DNA of 64,000 bases from Candidatus Aalborgicola defluviihabitans (lineage in GTDB: Bacteria; Pseudomonadota; Gammaproteobacteria; Burkholderiales; Burkholderiaceae_C): NCBI GenBank assembly GCA_016705575.1, contig JADIXX010000004.1, positions 124,001 to 188,000 of the forward strand. Direction: 5' to 3'. Below are positions 35,832-45,406 of this stretch, one piece after another. The translations under genes were made by a program, and so were the position numbers. Position 1 is the first letter of the stretch; each line of letters opens with the position of its first letter. The notes beneath the pieces are model-generated. The model had not been told where the DNA came from. It saw only the letters and a program-made list of their open reading frames with translations, and searched no databases.

Positions 35832-36281
35832 TCACTTCCAACAATTAGCAACAGTGCCCGAACCGGTAATTCCCTTGACACCGGTGTTGGTCAAGGTCAA
35901 GTTGCCACACTTTCCTACCGTCTGAAGCGGTGTTGCCGTCAGTGTGTAGGAATTGCAGTTGGAAACAACTGCCAAAGAATATCTTGGCGCCTCCGCAGGA
36001 ACATTCGCAAACCGGGCTGGCAGCACAGGACTTGTGGCGCAGGCTGCATCCGTCGTGTAACGGTTATTGGTTGCATAAAACCGCTCCATGAACTGCTGCG
36101 CCTCCAGCAACCCAGCCCGTGCCGATGCGCGATCACCCCGTTCAATATAGATTCGATAACTGGGGAGTGCGATCGCCGTAAGGATGCCGATGATCGCTAC
36201 AGTAATCATCAACTCGATGAGCGTAAAACCCGAGTGGCGCCCAGCCACTCGCCATCGCTTAACTGTGTAGTGCAATTTCAT
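35832..36281 (-). CDS. pilE: Type IV minor pilin, PilE-like
   Basis: 149 residues. Type IV prepilin signal with cleavage at HSG/FTLIELMITVAIIGILTA, so mature Phe1 and Glu5 are present. Two Cys pairs in the C-terminal half (near AACATS, SNCNS and GKCGN) could form the disulfide loops typical of pilins. It is the last gene of the minor pilin operon, after pilY1. A GTG at 36287 could add two residues. Confidence 0.88.
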   Translation of the reverse strand: MKLHYTVKRWRVAGRHSGFTLIELMITVAIIGILTAIALPSYRIYIERGDRASARAGLLEAQQFMERFYATNNRYTTDAACATSPVLPARFANVPAEAPRYSLAVVSNCNSYTLTATPLQTVGKCGNLTLTNTGVKGITGSGTVANCWK

Positions 36282-36315
36282 AGTCACGCTCTTTCAGTGT
36301 GGCAGCTTGCCAAAT

Positions 36316-39300
36316 TTACTTAATAGGTGGGTTGATGATACGCCGCCACACACGGTCCATTTTACGGCTCGGCGGAGCCCCAGTCGGCACGCAGATCGTC
36401 ATACCAGCCGTGGCCGATTGCACCGTCGACAAACATGTTCCTGCTTCGCACAAGGGGCTTGGTACACACTCGCCGCCGGTTGAACAAGAAGCGCCTGTGC
36501 AGTCGCCTTCGCGCCCTCCGCCACCCGCATCACTAAGACCATCACTGACACTATCACCACCACCGCCAACTGGAGCGCTGCGAACCACCACATCAACGCC
36601 ATCGGCTGCAGTCGCATACCCGATGGAGTAGGCATCCCCTGTGTACGCATCTCCATTGGCCACCCCATCACCATTGGTATCAAAAGTCTTGGTAGTTGGA
36701 TTCAGCCCGCTTTGCACCGGCAACAACAAGTTAATTCCGGCACCGGTCAGGGAGTCACATACACCCAATACACCTTGCGCGGGAGCCACTGCGCTGATCA
36801 ATGCAGTGTCGTAGCCCACCACCAAAGCAGGATAAATCACCCGACCGGCCGGCAACGCAGAACCTAAATCCATACGCCAACCGCGTGAAGTGGTCCAATT
36901 GATTGCTGCCAGGTCGGTAATCGTGAAAAACTTTGTAGAGGAAGCTAACCCGGTACCCATAAACGAAGCGAGTGTGCGCCCAGTCAAATTCGAACGCACC
37001 ATTGGTCGAGAAAAAGTGTCTGCCGGCTTGTCCCATACCGCGTACACCGTTTGAACTGATGTAGTCAGTGCATCCGCCGTTTCAAACAGCTTACCGGTTC
37101 CAAAAATTACAATTCGCCCGCCCTGCAAATGGTTATAGACAACCGGACTGGACGTGATCGGTTGTGCCGAGCCGCCGCCATCAGTAGCCGTAAACATAGC
37201 CGTCCCACCAGAAACTTCAAACTTGCTGGTAGCGGCGGCGTTGTAGGCGAACTTCCACATCTGGCCTTTCAAGTCCCCTGCGTAAATAGTCGTAATTTTC
37301 CCATCACCATCGTGAATGAGTGTTACACCACCCAAACCGTTGCCACCGGAAACACCCACATTGAGTGTCTGCACGGCCGTGGAATCGTTATCTGCCGCCT
37401 TTTCAAGATCGACAACAAAAAGTGTCGCATTTCCGTTGTTGCTGGAGAAACCATTGCCAAAAATTGCCACCCAGCGTCCATTGTCCAGAACACCGATCTT
37501 GACGGGCGCCAATATATAACCCATATCCGCGCCCACCCCTGAGGTCGTGTCGGATATTTCCCAGCGGACTGTATTGGTCCCCAAACCGGCCAGATCGGTC
37601 ACGTCCAGTCCATAAACCGCACGACCACCGGCTCCAAGGGTACCTACCAAATAGTTGCGCCACGACGCAGATCCCGCACCTGGCGCCTTAACGTAGGCGT
37701 CGGCTTCGCGCAGCGGGCCGTCCACAAAATATTGGTGCGGTAGCGCACTGGAACCATAGGTCTTATCCGTCAATTTTTCGAGATTCGGATAAACCGCACG
37801 CGGCACATAGGCAAAAACCTCCCTGCCATCGTCTGAAGCTGCAGGGGTCAGCCTGCTGTCTTTGAATCCATGCAACATGCCGTCGTTAGCACCCGCAAAC
37901 AAAACCGATGTGCGCGCACGCTTGACCGCCATAAATTCTGGATAGGTGGGGTTGCTTGTTGCCGCAACACCGAGATTCAAATTGCCATACAGCCCGTTGA
38001 ACGAATCCAGCACAGCGACCGGATTCGAGTTCAAGAAATCACCCAGAATGAAGGGCGCATTCGTTTTATCGAAGCGCTCCCGAAACGGGTTACCACTGCC
38101 CTCTTGGCTGTGATCACCTCTCAAGAAATCGGTGAACCATCCAGTATTAATGGCTGCAACTGAGCCCAATGCCGACTGATTGCTGCCACTCAGTGCGCTC
38201 CAATCAAACGGAACTGCAGCCGGAGTGCCCAAACCTGTGTCCCACGTCACGATATTGCGGGTGGACCACGGTGTAGGTAACTTGGCAGCAGCGCTCCAGA
38301 CGACATTCGCATCCGCAAGAATACCGTTCAACCGGTACGCCTTGACGTCACCACTCCAGCCTTGTTGCTGAAATTCAGGAACGTATTTGTAGTTGGACGT
38401 AGTCAACGTTGTGGATGCCGTCGCCACACCGGCTGTTGGCTTGTCGTCACCGGTGGCAGTAGCCAGAATCGACTTGATGGAGTCTGCCAACTCCTTGGGA
38501 TCCTTGGCACTAAAGTACTCGCCTCGACTGTTCACAGCAGCATGCCACAAATCGTCCACGTTGTTGACCGTTTGACTGGTACCTGCGGGTGGCCATACCT
38601 TGGTACCCGCGATCAGTGCTGGCAAGTCCTTTGTGGGGTCCAGCGAACCCCGCACACCCAAACCGATGGTGAACGTGGTCATGTTTTGCCAAAATGAAAT
38701 ATTCTTGCCCACAGGCTTGACCGCATTGTCGGTAGAAGGCTGCAAATCCGTCACCCAGTAATACATGGCCGAATCAGCCATCGTGTTTGCCGTGTTGTCT
38801 TTATACGGGGTGCCCGGTGTATAGCCTGGATAGGTGGTTCCCACACCGGTAATTGCGGCCGTTGCGGTTGCGTCCGCATTGCCCTTAGATCCGGCCGTTG
38901 TATTCCAGTAGCCGTCTGTCATGGCAATCTGGTAAGAGCGTCGGCAGGTCTTGTTGTTGGCAACAACGTTGCTGCCACCGGGGTTATCCGTCCAGGGGCC
39001 TTTGGCATCTGTCCGTTTGTAGTAATCGCCAATTGCCTCAAAAGCAGGGAGCAATTTCGTACTACCGCTTGCCGGCAAATCTTCCAGCCACTGGAATAAG
39101 TTGGTTCTGCGCGTGTCGGTGTAATCACGCACACCGCCGGTCACATAGGCCGCATCGCTTTCAATCGCCTTGGTAGCCAGGCCATCAACGGTGGTGTTAC
39201 CTCTGTTGATGCGACCAAACCCCATTCGAAAGGTTATGGGCACCGCTGTGCCGGTGCCGGTACCGGCACCGGTTGCCGCGAAAACCGTGCCTACGGTGTT

Positions 39301-40689
39301 GCTGGCGGCCCCGATACTGGTAAACGATGTAGTACCCGAGGTCAGGATTCGGTATCTCGCGTTGGTCACAAACGACCCCGCCGTTACGGCGGCTGCATCG
39401 GGTGCAAAGGCTTCCATCAACGAGCCACGGGCCAACAGGTTGCGGTCCCGGTAGTAGCTGAACCAGTTGGCGAAGTTTTGCTGCTCTTCGGCCTTGCTAC
39501 AACCCGTTGGTCCCACTGCGCCACTGCAATCCGTACGGTCCGCCACTTTGGCATACGCAGTAGCGCCACTATTGATTGAATAGGGGGTGTAGTTACCAAT
39601 CACAGTCAGGTTTTTGTATGCAGTTCCTGTTTTTTGCAGCCTGAAATACAAACCCGGATCATGCAAAAAAGCAGCTGTAGGTGCCTCGCAACCCCGCCCT
39701 GAACCCGTGCCGGTGCCGGATATGCCGGTATTGGCAAAACACCAACCCCCAGATCCACCCGCCATGGTTCCCGCACTTGCGGTGCCTGTTCCAGAGCCAA
39801 CGTTAGTAGCCGTAAATACCGTGCCCACATTGTTGTTAGCCGCGCCACTCAGATTGAATTTAGGCGACCCGCCCTTTGTCACGATGGTGTAGGTGGCCCC
39901 CACAACAAACGACCCTGGGGTGAAAGTGCCGTTTGGGCTGATTTGTGTTAAATCAACCATAGGGGATTGAACGAAGGTCCACCCCGCTAGCGTTCCGGTT
40001 CCACCTGCATCGGTCACATTGACTTTGATCACCCCCGTACCGGCGTTGAAAGAGGTAATGTCGCCGTACATCCATTGCGTGGTTGGTGAGGCGGTGGACG
40101 AAATAACTACATTCTTTCCGGTCGAAAATCCCTTGCCGGTCTGCGCCAGGGTAAAGGTTTTCGAGCCGATCGCAATCGCGTTGCTGGTCGTCGATGTTGC
40201 AGTCAGTGCCTTGAGCGGCGGGTTGAGATAGGCCGTGGTCACCGGCGCATTGGGGCGGCGGGTGACTCCGTCATCATTGAACCACGGCTGGTAGCGGATC
40301 TCGGGGTTGTAATAAATGGTGTTGGTATCTGGCGACCGCAAGGCGGGCAACACATAGTTGGGCGGCACCTGAATTCCGGGAACCGTACCCTGAAAATTTA
40401 CCCGCTGATAGGTATCCGTCAGTTCCCAGCCAATGCCGTTACTTTGAACCGGATTGGTTGTGATAAACGTATCACTCGCGAATACGGTTTCTGGCATATG
40501 GCGAAAACCCATGGAGCCGGAGTCATCCATCAGCAACATGAGATTCGGCTGCACACCCGCGCCAGCCCTGCTGAGCAGCGGTAATTGCGCAGGTACCTGT
40601 GCATCGGCGACAGGTGTCCAGACCGCTACCAGTGGCACAACAGCGCATGCCAAGCGCTGGCAAAGCCTTGAAAAATTTGGAATTGTCAT
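36316..40689 (-). CDS. pilY1: PilY1-family pilus tip adhesin with phage-tail-like insert modules
   Basis: 1457 residues. Signal peptide (ACAVVPLVAVWTPVADA); a vWA-type MIDAS, DDSGSM, at 55-60; C-terminal beta-propeller PilY domain (about 900-1300: TSVLFAGANDGMLHGF, VAIFGNGFSSNNGNATLFVV); and a calcium loop DTNGDGVANGD near the end. Within the vWA region are three modules seen mainly in phage tail proteins: residues 163-240, and two related copies at 259-304 and 438-482 (GSFVVGATYTIV, GSFVTNARYRIL). AGGAGG lies seven bases before ATG 40689. It acts at the pilus tip in adhesion and surface sensing. Confidence 0.92.
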   Translation of the reverse strand: MTIPNFSRLCQRLACAVVPLVAVWTPVADAQVPAQLPLLSRAGAGVQPNLMLLMDDSGSMGFRHMPETVFASDTFITTNPVQSNGIGWELTDTYQRVNFQGTVPGIQVPPNYVLPALRSPDTNTIYYNPEIRYQPWFNDDGVTRRPNAPVTTAYLNPPLKALTATSTTSNAIAIGSKTFTLAQTGKGFSTGKNVVISSTASPTTQWMYGDITSFNAGTGVIKVNVTDAGGTGTLAGWTFVQSPMVDLTQISPNGTFTPGSFVVGATYTIVTKGGSPKFNLSGAANNNVGTVFTATNVGSGTGTASAGTMAGGSGGWCFANTGISGTGTGSGRGCEAPTAAFLHDPGLYFRLQKTGTAYKNLTVIGNYTPYSINSGATAYAKVADRTDCSGAVGPTGCSKAEEQQNFANWFSYYRDRNLLARGSLMEAFAPDAAAVTAGSFVTNARYRILTSGTTSFTSIGAASNTVGTVFAATGAGTGTGTAVPITFRMGFGRINRGNTTVDGLATKAIESDAAYVTGGVRDYTDTRRTNLFQWLEDLPASGSTKLLPAFEAIGDYYKRTDAKGPWTDNPGGSNVVANNKTCRRSYQIAMTDGYWNTTAGSKGNADATATAAITGVGTTYPGYTPGTPYKDNTANTMADSAMYYWVTDLQPSTDNAVKPVGKNISFWQNMTTFTIGLGVRGSLDPTKDLPALIAGTKVWPPAGTSQTVNNVDDLWHAAVNSRGEYFSAKDPKELADSIKSILATATGDDKPTAGVATASTTLTTSNYKYVPEFQQQGWSGDVKAYRLNGILADANVVWSAAAKLPTPWSTRNIVTWDTGLGTPAAVPFDWSALSGSNQSALGSVAAINTGWFTDFLRGDHSQEGSGNPFRERFDKTNAPFILGDFLNSNPVAVLDSFNGLYGNLNLGVAATSNPTYPEFMAVKRARTSVLFAGANDGMLHGFKDSRLTPAASDDGREVFAYVPRAVYPNLEKLTDKTYGSSALPHQYFVDGPLREADAYVKAPGAGSASWRNYLVGTLGAGGRAVYGLDVTDLAGLGTNTVRWEISDTTSGVGADMGYILAPVKIGVLDNGRWVAIFGNGFSSNNGNATLFVVDLEKAADNDSTAVQTLNVGVSGGNGLGGVTLIHDGDGKITTIYAGDLKGQMWKFAYNAAATSKFEVSGGTAMFTATDGGGSAQPITSSPVVYNHLQGGRIVIFGTGKLFETADALTTSVQTVYAVWDKPADTFSRPMVRSNLTGRTLASFMGTGLASSTKFFTITDLAAINWTTSRGWRMDLGSALPAGRVIYPALVVGYDTALISAVAPAQGVLGVCDSLTGAGINLLLPVQSGLNPTTKTFDTNGDGVANGDAYTGDAYSIGYATAADGVDVVVRSAPVGGGGDSVSDGLSDAGGGGREGDCTGASCSTGGECVPSPLCEAGTCLSTVQSATAGMTICVPTGAPPSRKMDRVWRRIINPPIK

Positions 40690-40721
40690 TTGAGGACCTC
40701 CTGGGATGGCACTACTGTGCA

Positions 40722-41276
40722 TTACTCTGCATTAACAATGGACTGCAACCAAACGACTGCACCTTGGGTGGTGGCGCCCGTTCCAGCGTTGCGCGCGTAA
40801 TCGGGGCTGAAACCTCGCGCGGTGATTACGGTAATTGAGAAGGATGCGGCTGCCGGTATGGTTTGCAACTCGACCATACACTGCGGATAGGTGTTTGGCG
40901 GATTGTTATTGGCGTCATAAATATTATCGGACGCGGTAAAGTCATATCGACCCGCTGGCGCTGTGACGGCCGTCCAATTGGCAGCAGTAACCCAACGCGG
41001 CGAAGCCTGCGTGCTCGCGGGCGGCGACTGAAAGGCTGCTAAGCGTGAGGCAGTAGCCAGTTTCATTTGTCCCTCGCAAATGCGCAAGGCTGCTTCAGCA
41101 TACTGCTGGGCGATGGTTTCCATCCGCAGGTTGTTGGTCGCACGTTGCTCCGAGGTGGCGGTACGCATGGCGGTAGCCCCCGTGATACCAATGATCACCA
41201 GCATGATCAACACAATGATGAGTGAAATACCCCGACTAGCGCGCTTGTTGGCGAAAGGTTTTCTTGGCGTTTGCAT
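40722..41276 (-). CDS. pilX: Type IV pilus assembly protein PilX
   Basis: 184 residues. N-terminal RGISLIIVLIMLVIIGITGATAM membrane segment and SEQRATNNLRMETIAQQYAEAALR, typical of PilX. It belongs to the minor pilins that prime pilus assembly with PilV, PilW and PilY1. The ATG at 41276 is preferred to a TTG overlapping the pilW stop. 32 bp separate it from pilY1. Confidence 0.9.
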   Translation of the reverse strand: MQTPRKPFANKRASRGISLIIVLIMLVIIGITGATAMRTATSEQRATNNLRMETIAQQYAEAALRICEGQMKLATASRLAAFQSPPASTQASPRWVTAANWTAVTAPAGRYDFTASDNIYDANNNPPNTYPQCMVELQTIPAAASFSITVITARGFSPDYARNAGTGATTQGAVVWLQSIVNAE

Positions 41277-41290
41277 AGTGGTTATTCTTA

Positions 41291-42292
41291 TCAAAGCGGC
41301 ATTTTGGAACGCAGGGTGCTAGTGGTGTAGTAAGCACGATACAAGCGCTTGTCTGGAGACGTTACGCGCGCTGCCGTCAAATCACACGGCTGGTAGGTCT
41401 GGTCGTCTTCGTCCCGCAACACGGGTTCGGCACTGCGCATCAAGAGGCAGATGCGTACGCTGATCACCGCATCCCACTCTGCCGGATTGCCGGATACGTT
41501 AATGGTCGCGGCCTTTTTGTACTGGATGACTTGACGATCATCGGCAACCAGCGGAAACGTCCGCATGCCGTACCAGATTTGCATGTCCTGTACGTTCTCA
41601 ATCAAGGGCGCCTTGGCACTGCCGCCGCTGGCGTTGGGGTACGGCAAAACCTCGGTCCCAGCAGTCGGAGCAGGAAAATTGGGAGAGGCAGGGCTGGCGC
41701 AATACAACTCGGGGCGCCCGGAAGATGCAGAAACATCAATGAAGTAACGGTTGCTCGCAACGTAATACGGAATATTGTCCGCGTCTTGTTGCGGTCCAAT
41801 ACGTGTACCCAGACAATCCGTGGGGATACCGCCACCCGTTGGAGCAGTGTTCATGGCGTCTGCTTCATAGGCAACTGAAAGCCCCGAAGACGCGAATCCT
41901 ACCGTTGCACTGCAGGCTAACGTTGCGGCAACCGGGTTGGTAAAAGGACCAACACCATAGGTACCACCATCACATCCACGTATATAGCCTGATGTCTGGA
42001 CAACAAATCCGGCAGTGGGACTCAAACTGTGGTATCTAACCACCCGCGGAGTCCCAGTTAAGGAAGCAGGTGCCGAGTAACCGGCCAACTGAACTTCGCG
42101 CGACAACATATTCAACGCGATTTGTGCGTCCTGATTCATCTGGGTCAGAGCAGCAAGGTAACGGCTGGCATTGCCGGAGCCAACAAAACTGACAATCACC
42201 GCACCGACCACGACCAGGCCAATGGTCATTGAGATGAGTACTTCAATCAGGGTAATGCCCCTGACTGCGCGTTTAGACCGTATGGACTTCAT
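41291..42292 (-). CDS. pilW: Type IV pilus assembly protein PilW
   Basis: 333 residues. Prepilin peptide RAVRG/ITLIEVLISMTIGLVVVGAV, followed by a large C-terminal domain with the MNQDAQIALNMLSREVQLAGY segment typical of PilW. Minor pilin of the priming complex. Its ATG would overlap the intact pilV stop by four bases (ATGA), which shows the proper pilV frame. Confidence 0.92.
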   Translation of the reverse strand: MKSIRSKRAVRGITLIEVLISMTIGLVVVGAVIVSFVGSGNASRYLAALTQMNQDAQIALNMLSREVQLAGYSAPASLTGTPRVVRYHSLSPTAGFVVQTSGYIRGCDGGTYGVGPFTNPVAATLACSATVGFASSGLSVAYEADAMNTAPTGGGIPTDCLGTRIGPQQDADNIPYYVASNRYFIDVSASSGRPELYCASPASPNFPAPTAGTEVLPYPNASGGSAKAPLIENVQDMQIWYGMRTFPLVADDRQVIQYKKAATINVSGNPAEWDAVISVRICLLMRSAEPVLRDEDDQTYQPCDLTAARVTSPDKRLYRAYYTTSTLRSKMPL

Positions 42293-42887
42293 AGGTTGAT
42301 CCTGAAGAAACTACAGCGAACACTCTCGTCTGCCGGTGCAAAACCCAAACCCGCCGGGGGGCACTCCTTGGCTGTGTCGGCCGCTGCGTTGCGAGAATCA
42401 GTGGAGTTCTCTGCAGCATTTGCCACCGCCGGATCCTGCCAGGCAATCCACACATCGGCGCCAACAGTCCCCTGAATGGAAATAAAACCGACCCATGGGG
42501 CAACTGGCTTTGAACCACTTTGCGCCAGTTATTGAGGTCATAGGCTGCCAAGTTTGCGGCAGTGCAAGTCACAGCACCTTCACAACTGGTATCGGCTGCC
42601 ACTGTACTGGCTTGTCCGGTCCAACTGGTGGTGTAGGTATAGGTATTCAAACCCAACTTGTTGGCTCGCATGCGCTCCGCAATATCCTGTGCCAACATCG
42701 TTGCCGTGCCCCGGTATTGCGACATTTTTGAATAACGAATGGCGGAAACATTGGCACCGGCCAACGCCAGCAACCCAATTGTGGCCAACAAAATAGAAAT
42801 CAACACTTCCAGTAGCGAGACACCGCGGCTTTTGCGTCGATTGGCACGACGGGCGTAGGCTGGGCGTATGCGGGTCAGTTGTTGCAT
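42273..42887 (-). CDS. pilV: Type IV pilus modification protein PilV, frameshifted
   Basis: Prepilin peptide RKSRG/VSLLEVLISILLATIGLLALAG, then a normal PilV up to NNWRKVVQSQLPHG. From there the open frame gives a Pro/Arg-rich tail without family character. Reading on after one added base at the GGG run (42492-42494 on the plus strand) gives VGFISIQGTVGADVWIAWQD through RCSFFRINL and a stop at 42289, overlapping pilW as ATGA. So one G appears lost from a four-G run, by mutation or sequencing error. The intact product would be about 200 residues. Confidence 0.85.
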   Translation of the reverse strand: MQQLTRIRPAYARRANRRKSRGVSLLEVLISILLATIGLLALAGANVSAIRYSKMSQYRGTATMLAQDIAERMRANKLGLNTYTYTTSWTGQASTVAADTSCEGAVTCTAANLAAYDLNNWRKVVQSQLPHGSVLFPFRGLLAPMCGLPGRIRRWQMLQRTPLILATQRPTQPRSAPRRVWVLHRQTRVFAVVSSGSTYEVHTV

Positions 42888-43447
42888 GCTGTTGCTCCCG
42901 ATGCCCCTTGAACCAGCAATCTGGGCCTACCCTGGTTAGAGATACAAACGATGCGCTTGGTAGCTGATGACACATTGCTGGTCGGAGTAACCTCAAAAGT
43001 TTCAGAAGCTGCTTTCGACCAGCCATTGGCTTCATACATAAAATAGGTTCTGGTATTTGCGGGCGTGGCGATCTGCTGGATAGTGGCAATATTGGGAGGC
43101 GGTTGCTGGACACGAATGATTTCCTCCGTTGCAGGTTCATAAGTACCTGGAGTTGCGCCATCCTGATCCGTAAAAATCATCCAACCATTTGCCCAGGTGG
43201 CTGGAGCGCCAGAGCATGCGCTGGTGCTATTGGCCGCCAAACTGCATATTGAAACTTTTTTGCTGCGACGCAATGCCTCGGTTCTGGTATACCGAAAATC
43301 GTCAACCAGTGCCTGCGATGCACTTTGCACGGAGCGCTTCACCAACATAAGGGAAAAGCTTGGCATAGCCAATGACGCCAAAATGGCCATGATAGCCACC
43401 GTTATCATCACTTCGATAATCGTGAAACCATTTGGACGAGTTTTCAT
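42875..43447 (-). CDS. fimT: Type IV pilin-like protein FimT/GspH
   Basis: 190 residues. Prepilin signal PNG/FTIIEVMITVAIMAILASLAMP with Glu5, followed by the SASQALVDDFRYTRTEALRR segment of GspH/FimT proteins and a Cys pair (CSLAANSTSAC). First gene of the minor pilin operon; it overlaps pilV by 13 bases. FimT can bind DNA in natural transformation in some bacteria. Confidence 0.9.
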   Translation of the reverse strand: MKTRPNGFTIIEVMITVAIMAILASLAMPSFSLMLVKRSVQSASQALVDDFRYTRTEALRRSKKVSICSLAANSTSACSGAPATWANGWMIFTDQDGATPGTYEPATEEIIRVQQPPPNIATIQQIATPANTRTYFMYEANGWSKAASETFEVTPTSNVSSATKRIVCISNQGRPRLLVQGASGATACNN

Positions 43448-43553
43448 GCGGTAGAGACTAACCGCCGATCATGGCAGTGACAAGGCGTTACGGACATTCG
43501 GCTACATTTTTCCGTCAAACGGTAAACTGCACCAATACAAGCCAAAGTCACTC

Positions 43554-44681
43554 GTGCCCAAATCCACTCTCGAACGCGCACTACAACTAGCCGCAACCGC
43601 ACGGCACAACTGCCCCCCTAATCCGGCCGTGGGGTGCATCGTGGTTAACGCAGACGCCACGATATTGGGTCAAGGCAGTACCCAGTCGGCTGGCGGACCA
43701 CATGCTGAAATCATGGCTTTGCGGGACGCGCAGACCAAGGGCCACTCCGTTAAGGGTGCCACCGCCTATGTGACTCTGGAGCCCTGCGCCCACCATGGTC
43801 GCACCGGTCCCTGCTGCGATGCGCTGATAGCCGCTGGCATCCAAAAAGTGGTTGCCACCAACATCGACCCCAACCCATTGGTCGCCGGGCAAGGCTTTGC
43901 GCGCCTGCGGGCAGCGGGTATCGAAGTGGAAGTTCTGGCACCTGGCGATCCACTGGCTGTACAAGCCCGTAACCTGAACATCGGCTTTTTCAGCCGCATG
44001 GTGCGCAAGACACCCTGGGTACGGATGAAGGTTGCCGCCTCGCTGGACGGAAAAACAGCACTGACTAACGGCCTGAGCCAATGGATTACCTCCACCGAAG
44101 CGCGAGCAGACGGACACGCTTGGCGCGCACGTTCGTGTGCCGTGTTGACCGGCATCGGAACGGTTCTGGCAGATGATCCCCAGCTGGATGTGCGGCTAAT
44201 CCAAACCACCCGACAGCCCCATGTTGTCATTGTGGATAGCCACTTGAGAATTCCACTCGATGCAAAAGTCTTGTGCAGTGGCCGCACCGTCTATATCTAC
44301 ACAGCGGTTGCAAATACATCCAAGCAAGCTGAATTGGAGCAACGGGGCGCCAAGGTCATCCACTGCCCGCAGAGCCAAACCACCGAAGCCCACCCAGCCG
44401 TTGACCTCCAAACCATGCTGCCGGACCTGGGAAGACCGGAGATTAACGAACTGCACGTAGAAGCCGGGCAGCGGCTCAACGGCTCACTGGTAAGGCATGG
44501 GCTGGTGGATGAACTGTTGGTCTACCTGGCGCCAAAGTTCATCGGACAAGGGTGGGATATGGCCCATTTCGGCCCGCTGGTAGCCTTAGACAAAGCGCTA
44601 CAGCTGGATTTCTCGTCTGTTGAACTGGTGGGGCCGGACGTCCGGCTTGTGGCCAGAGTGCGCGGTCGGGACGATTTTTAG
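43554..44681 (+). CDS. ribD: Bifunctional pyrimidine deaminase/reductase RibD
   Basis: 375 residues. The deaminase domain has the zinc site HAEIMALRDA (with GGPHAE) and PCAHHGRTGPC; the reductase domain follows from about residue 150 (RPHVVIVDSHLRIP, LHVEAGQRLNGSLV). It carries out steps two and three after GTP cyclohydrolase II in riboflavin synthesis. Starts with GTG. Only about 106 bp precede it and no FMN riboswitch is visible there. Confidence 0.96.
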   Translation: MPKSTLERALQLAATARHNCPPNPAVGCIVVNADATILGQGSTQSAGGPHAEIMALRDAQTKGHSVKGATAYVTLEPCAHHGRTGPCCDALIAAGIQKVVATNIDPNPLVAGQGFARLRAAGIEVEVLAPGDPLAVQARNLNIGFFSRMVRKTPWVRMKVAASLDGKTALTNGLSQWITSTEARADGHAWRARSCAVLTGIGTVLADDPQLDVRLIQTTRQPHVVIVDSHLRIPLDAKVLCSGRTVYIYTAVANTSKQAELEQRGAKVIHCPQSQTTEAHPAVDLQTMLPDLGRPEINELHVEAGQRLNGSLVRHGLVDELLVYLAPKFIGQGWDMAHFGPLVALDKALQLDFSSVELVGPDVRLVARVRGRDDF

Positions 44682-44725
44682 CCTTGGCGTAGGGTCACGA
44701 CCCTAATCCCTGCGAAAATAGTCGG

Positions 44726-45358
44726 ATGTTTACAGGAATCATCTCCGGCGTCGGCCGCATTACGGACGTGCACGCCCAGGGCGATACGCCCAGCCATGGC
44801 AAGCGCCTAACCATTACCTGCCCTAAAGGTTATCTGAATGACGTTGGTTTGGGCGACAGCATTGCGCTCAACGGTGCCTGCATGACTGTCACCGGCCTCG
44901 ATCCCGCAGCCAACCAGTTCACCATCGACATTTCCGCCGAATCCCTCGCCAAGACTGCCGGGTTAGACGCGGTGGGCCCCATCAACCTGGAAAAGGCCCT
45001 GCGCGCCAATGACCGGTTGGGCGGCCATTTGGTTTCTGGCCATGTGGACGGTATGGGAATAGTCACGCACTTTGCTCCCATCAGCGAAAGCTGGGAGTTG
45101 CGCGTGCTCGCCCCCACAACCCTGGCCAAGTACTTGGCTTACAAGGGCTCGATCACCATCAACGGCGTGAGCCTGACGGTCAACCGCATTGCCGACCAAG
45201 CCGACGGTTGCGAGGTCAGCATCAACCTGATTCCGCACACCGTGGAAAATACCGCATTGAACAGCCTGCAAAGCGGCTCGCGGGTCAACCTGGAAATTGA
45301 CCTTATCGCACGCTATGTGGAGCGCATGCTCAGCAGCAGCCCCACACCCGCAGCCTAA
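44726..45358 (+). CDS. ribE: Riboflavin synthase alpha chain
   Basis: 210 residues with two lumazine-binding repeats: MFTGIISGVGRI at the start and GHLVSGHVDGMG in repeat one, NGVSLTVNRI in repeat two. It forms riboflavin from two dimethylribityl-lumazine molecules. It lies 44 bp after ribD. Confidence 0.96.
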   Translation: MFTGIISGVGRITDVHAQGDTPSHGKRLTITCPKGYLNDVGLGDSIALNGACMTVTGLDPAANQFTIDISAESLAKTAGLDAVGPINLEKALRANDRLGGHLVSGHVDGMGIVTHFAPISESWELRVLAPTTLAKYLAYKGSITINGVSLTVNRIADQADGCEVSINLIPHTVENTALNSLQSGSRVNLEIDLIARYVERMLSSSPTPAA

Positions 45359-45359
45359 C

Positions 45360-45375
45360 GCCGGTTTGCACCGGC
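45360..45375 (+). terminator. Small hairpin after ribE
   Basis: GCCGGT-TTGC-ACCGGC stem followed by TTCCCATTTTT. It may partly end transcription between ribE and the next gene. The stem is short, so attenuation is as likely as full termination. Confidence 0.45.
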
Positions 45376-45406
45376 TTCCCATTTTTCAGATTCACCAAGG
45401 ATACCC

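Noticed and set aside
41063..41110. Possible sixth copy of the dispersed repeat in pilX (CCCTCGCAAATGCGCAAGG)
   Set aside because: Only the CCCTCG core and a few scattered bases agree, the hairpin part is missing, and the residues encoded are normal for PilX.
43448..43553. Expected FMN riboswitch ahead of ribD
   Set aside because: The 106-bp gap has none of the conserved RFN element blocks.
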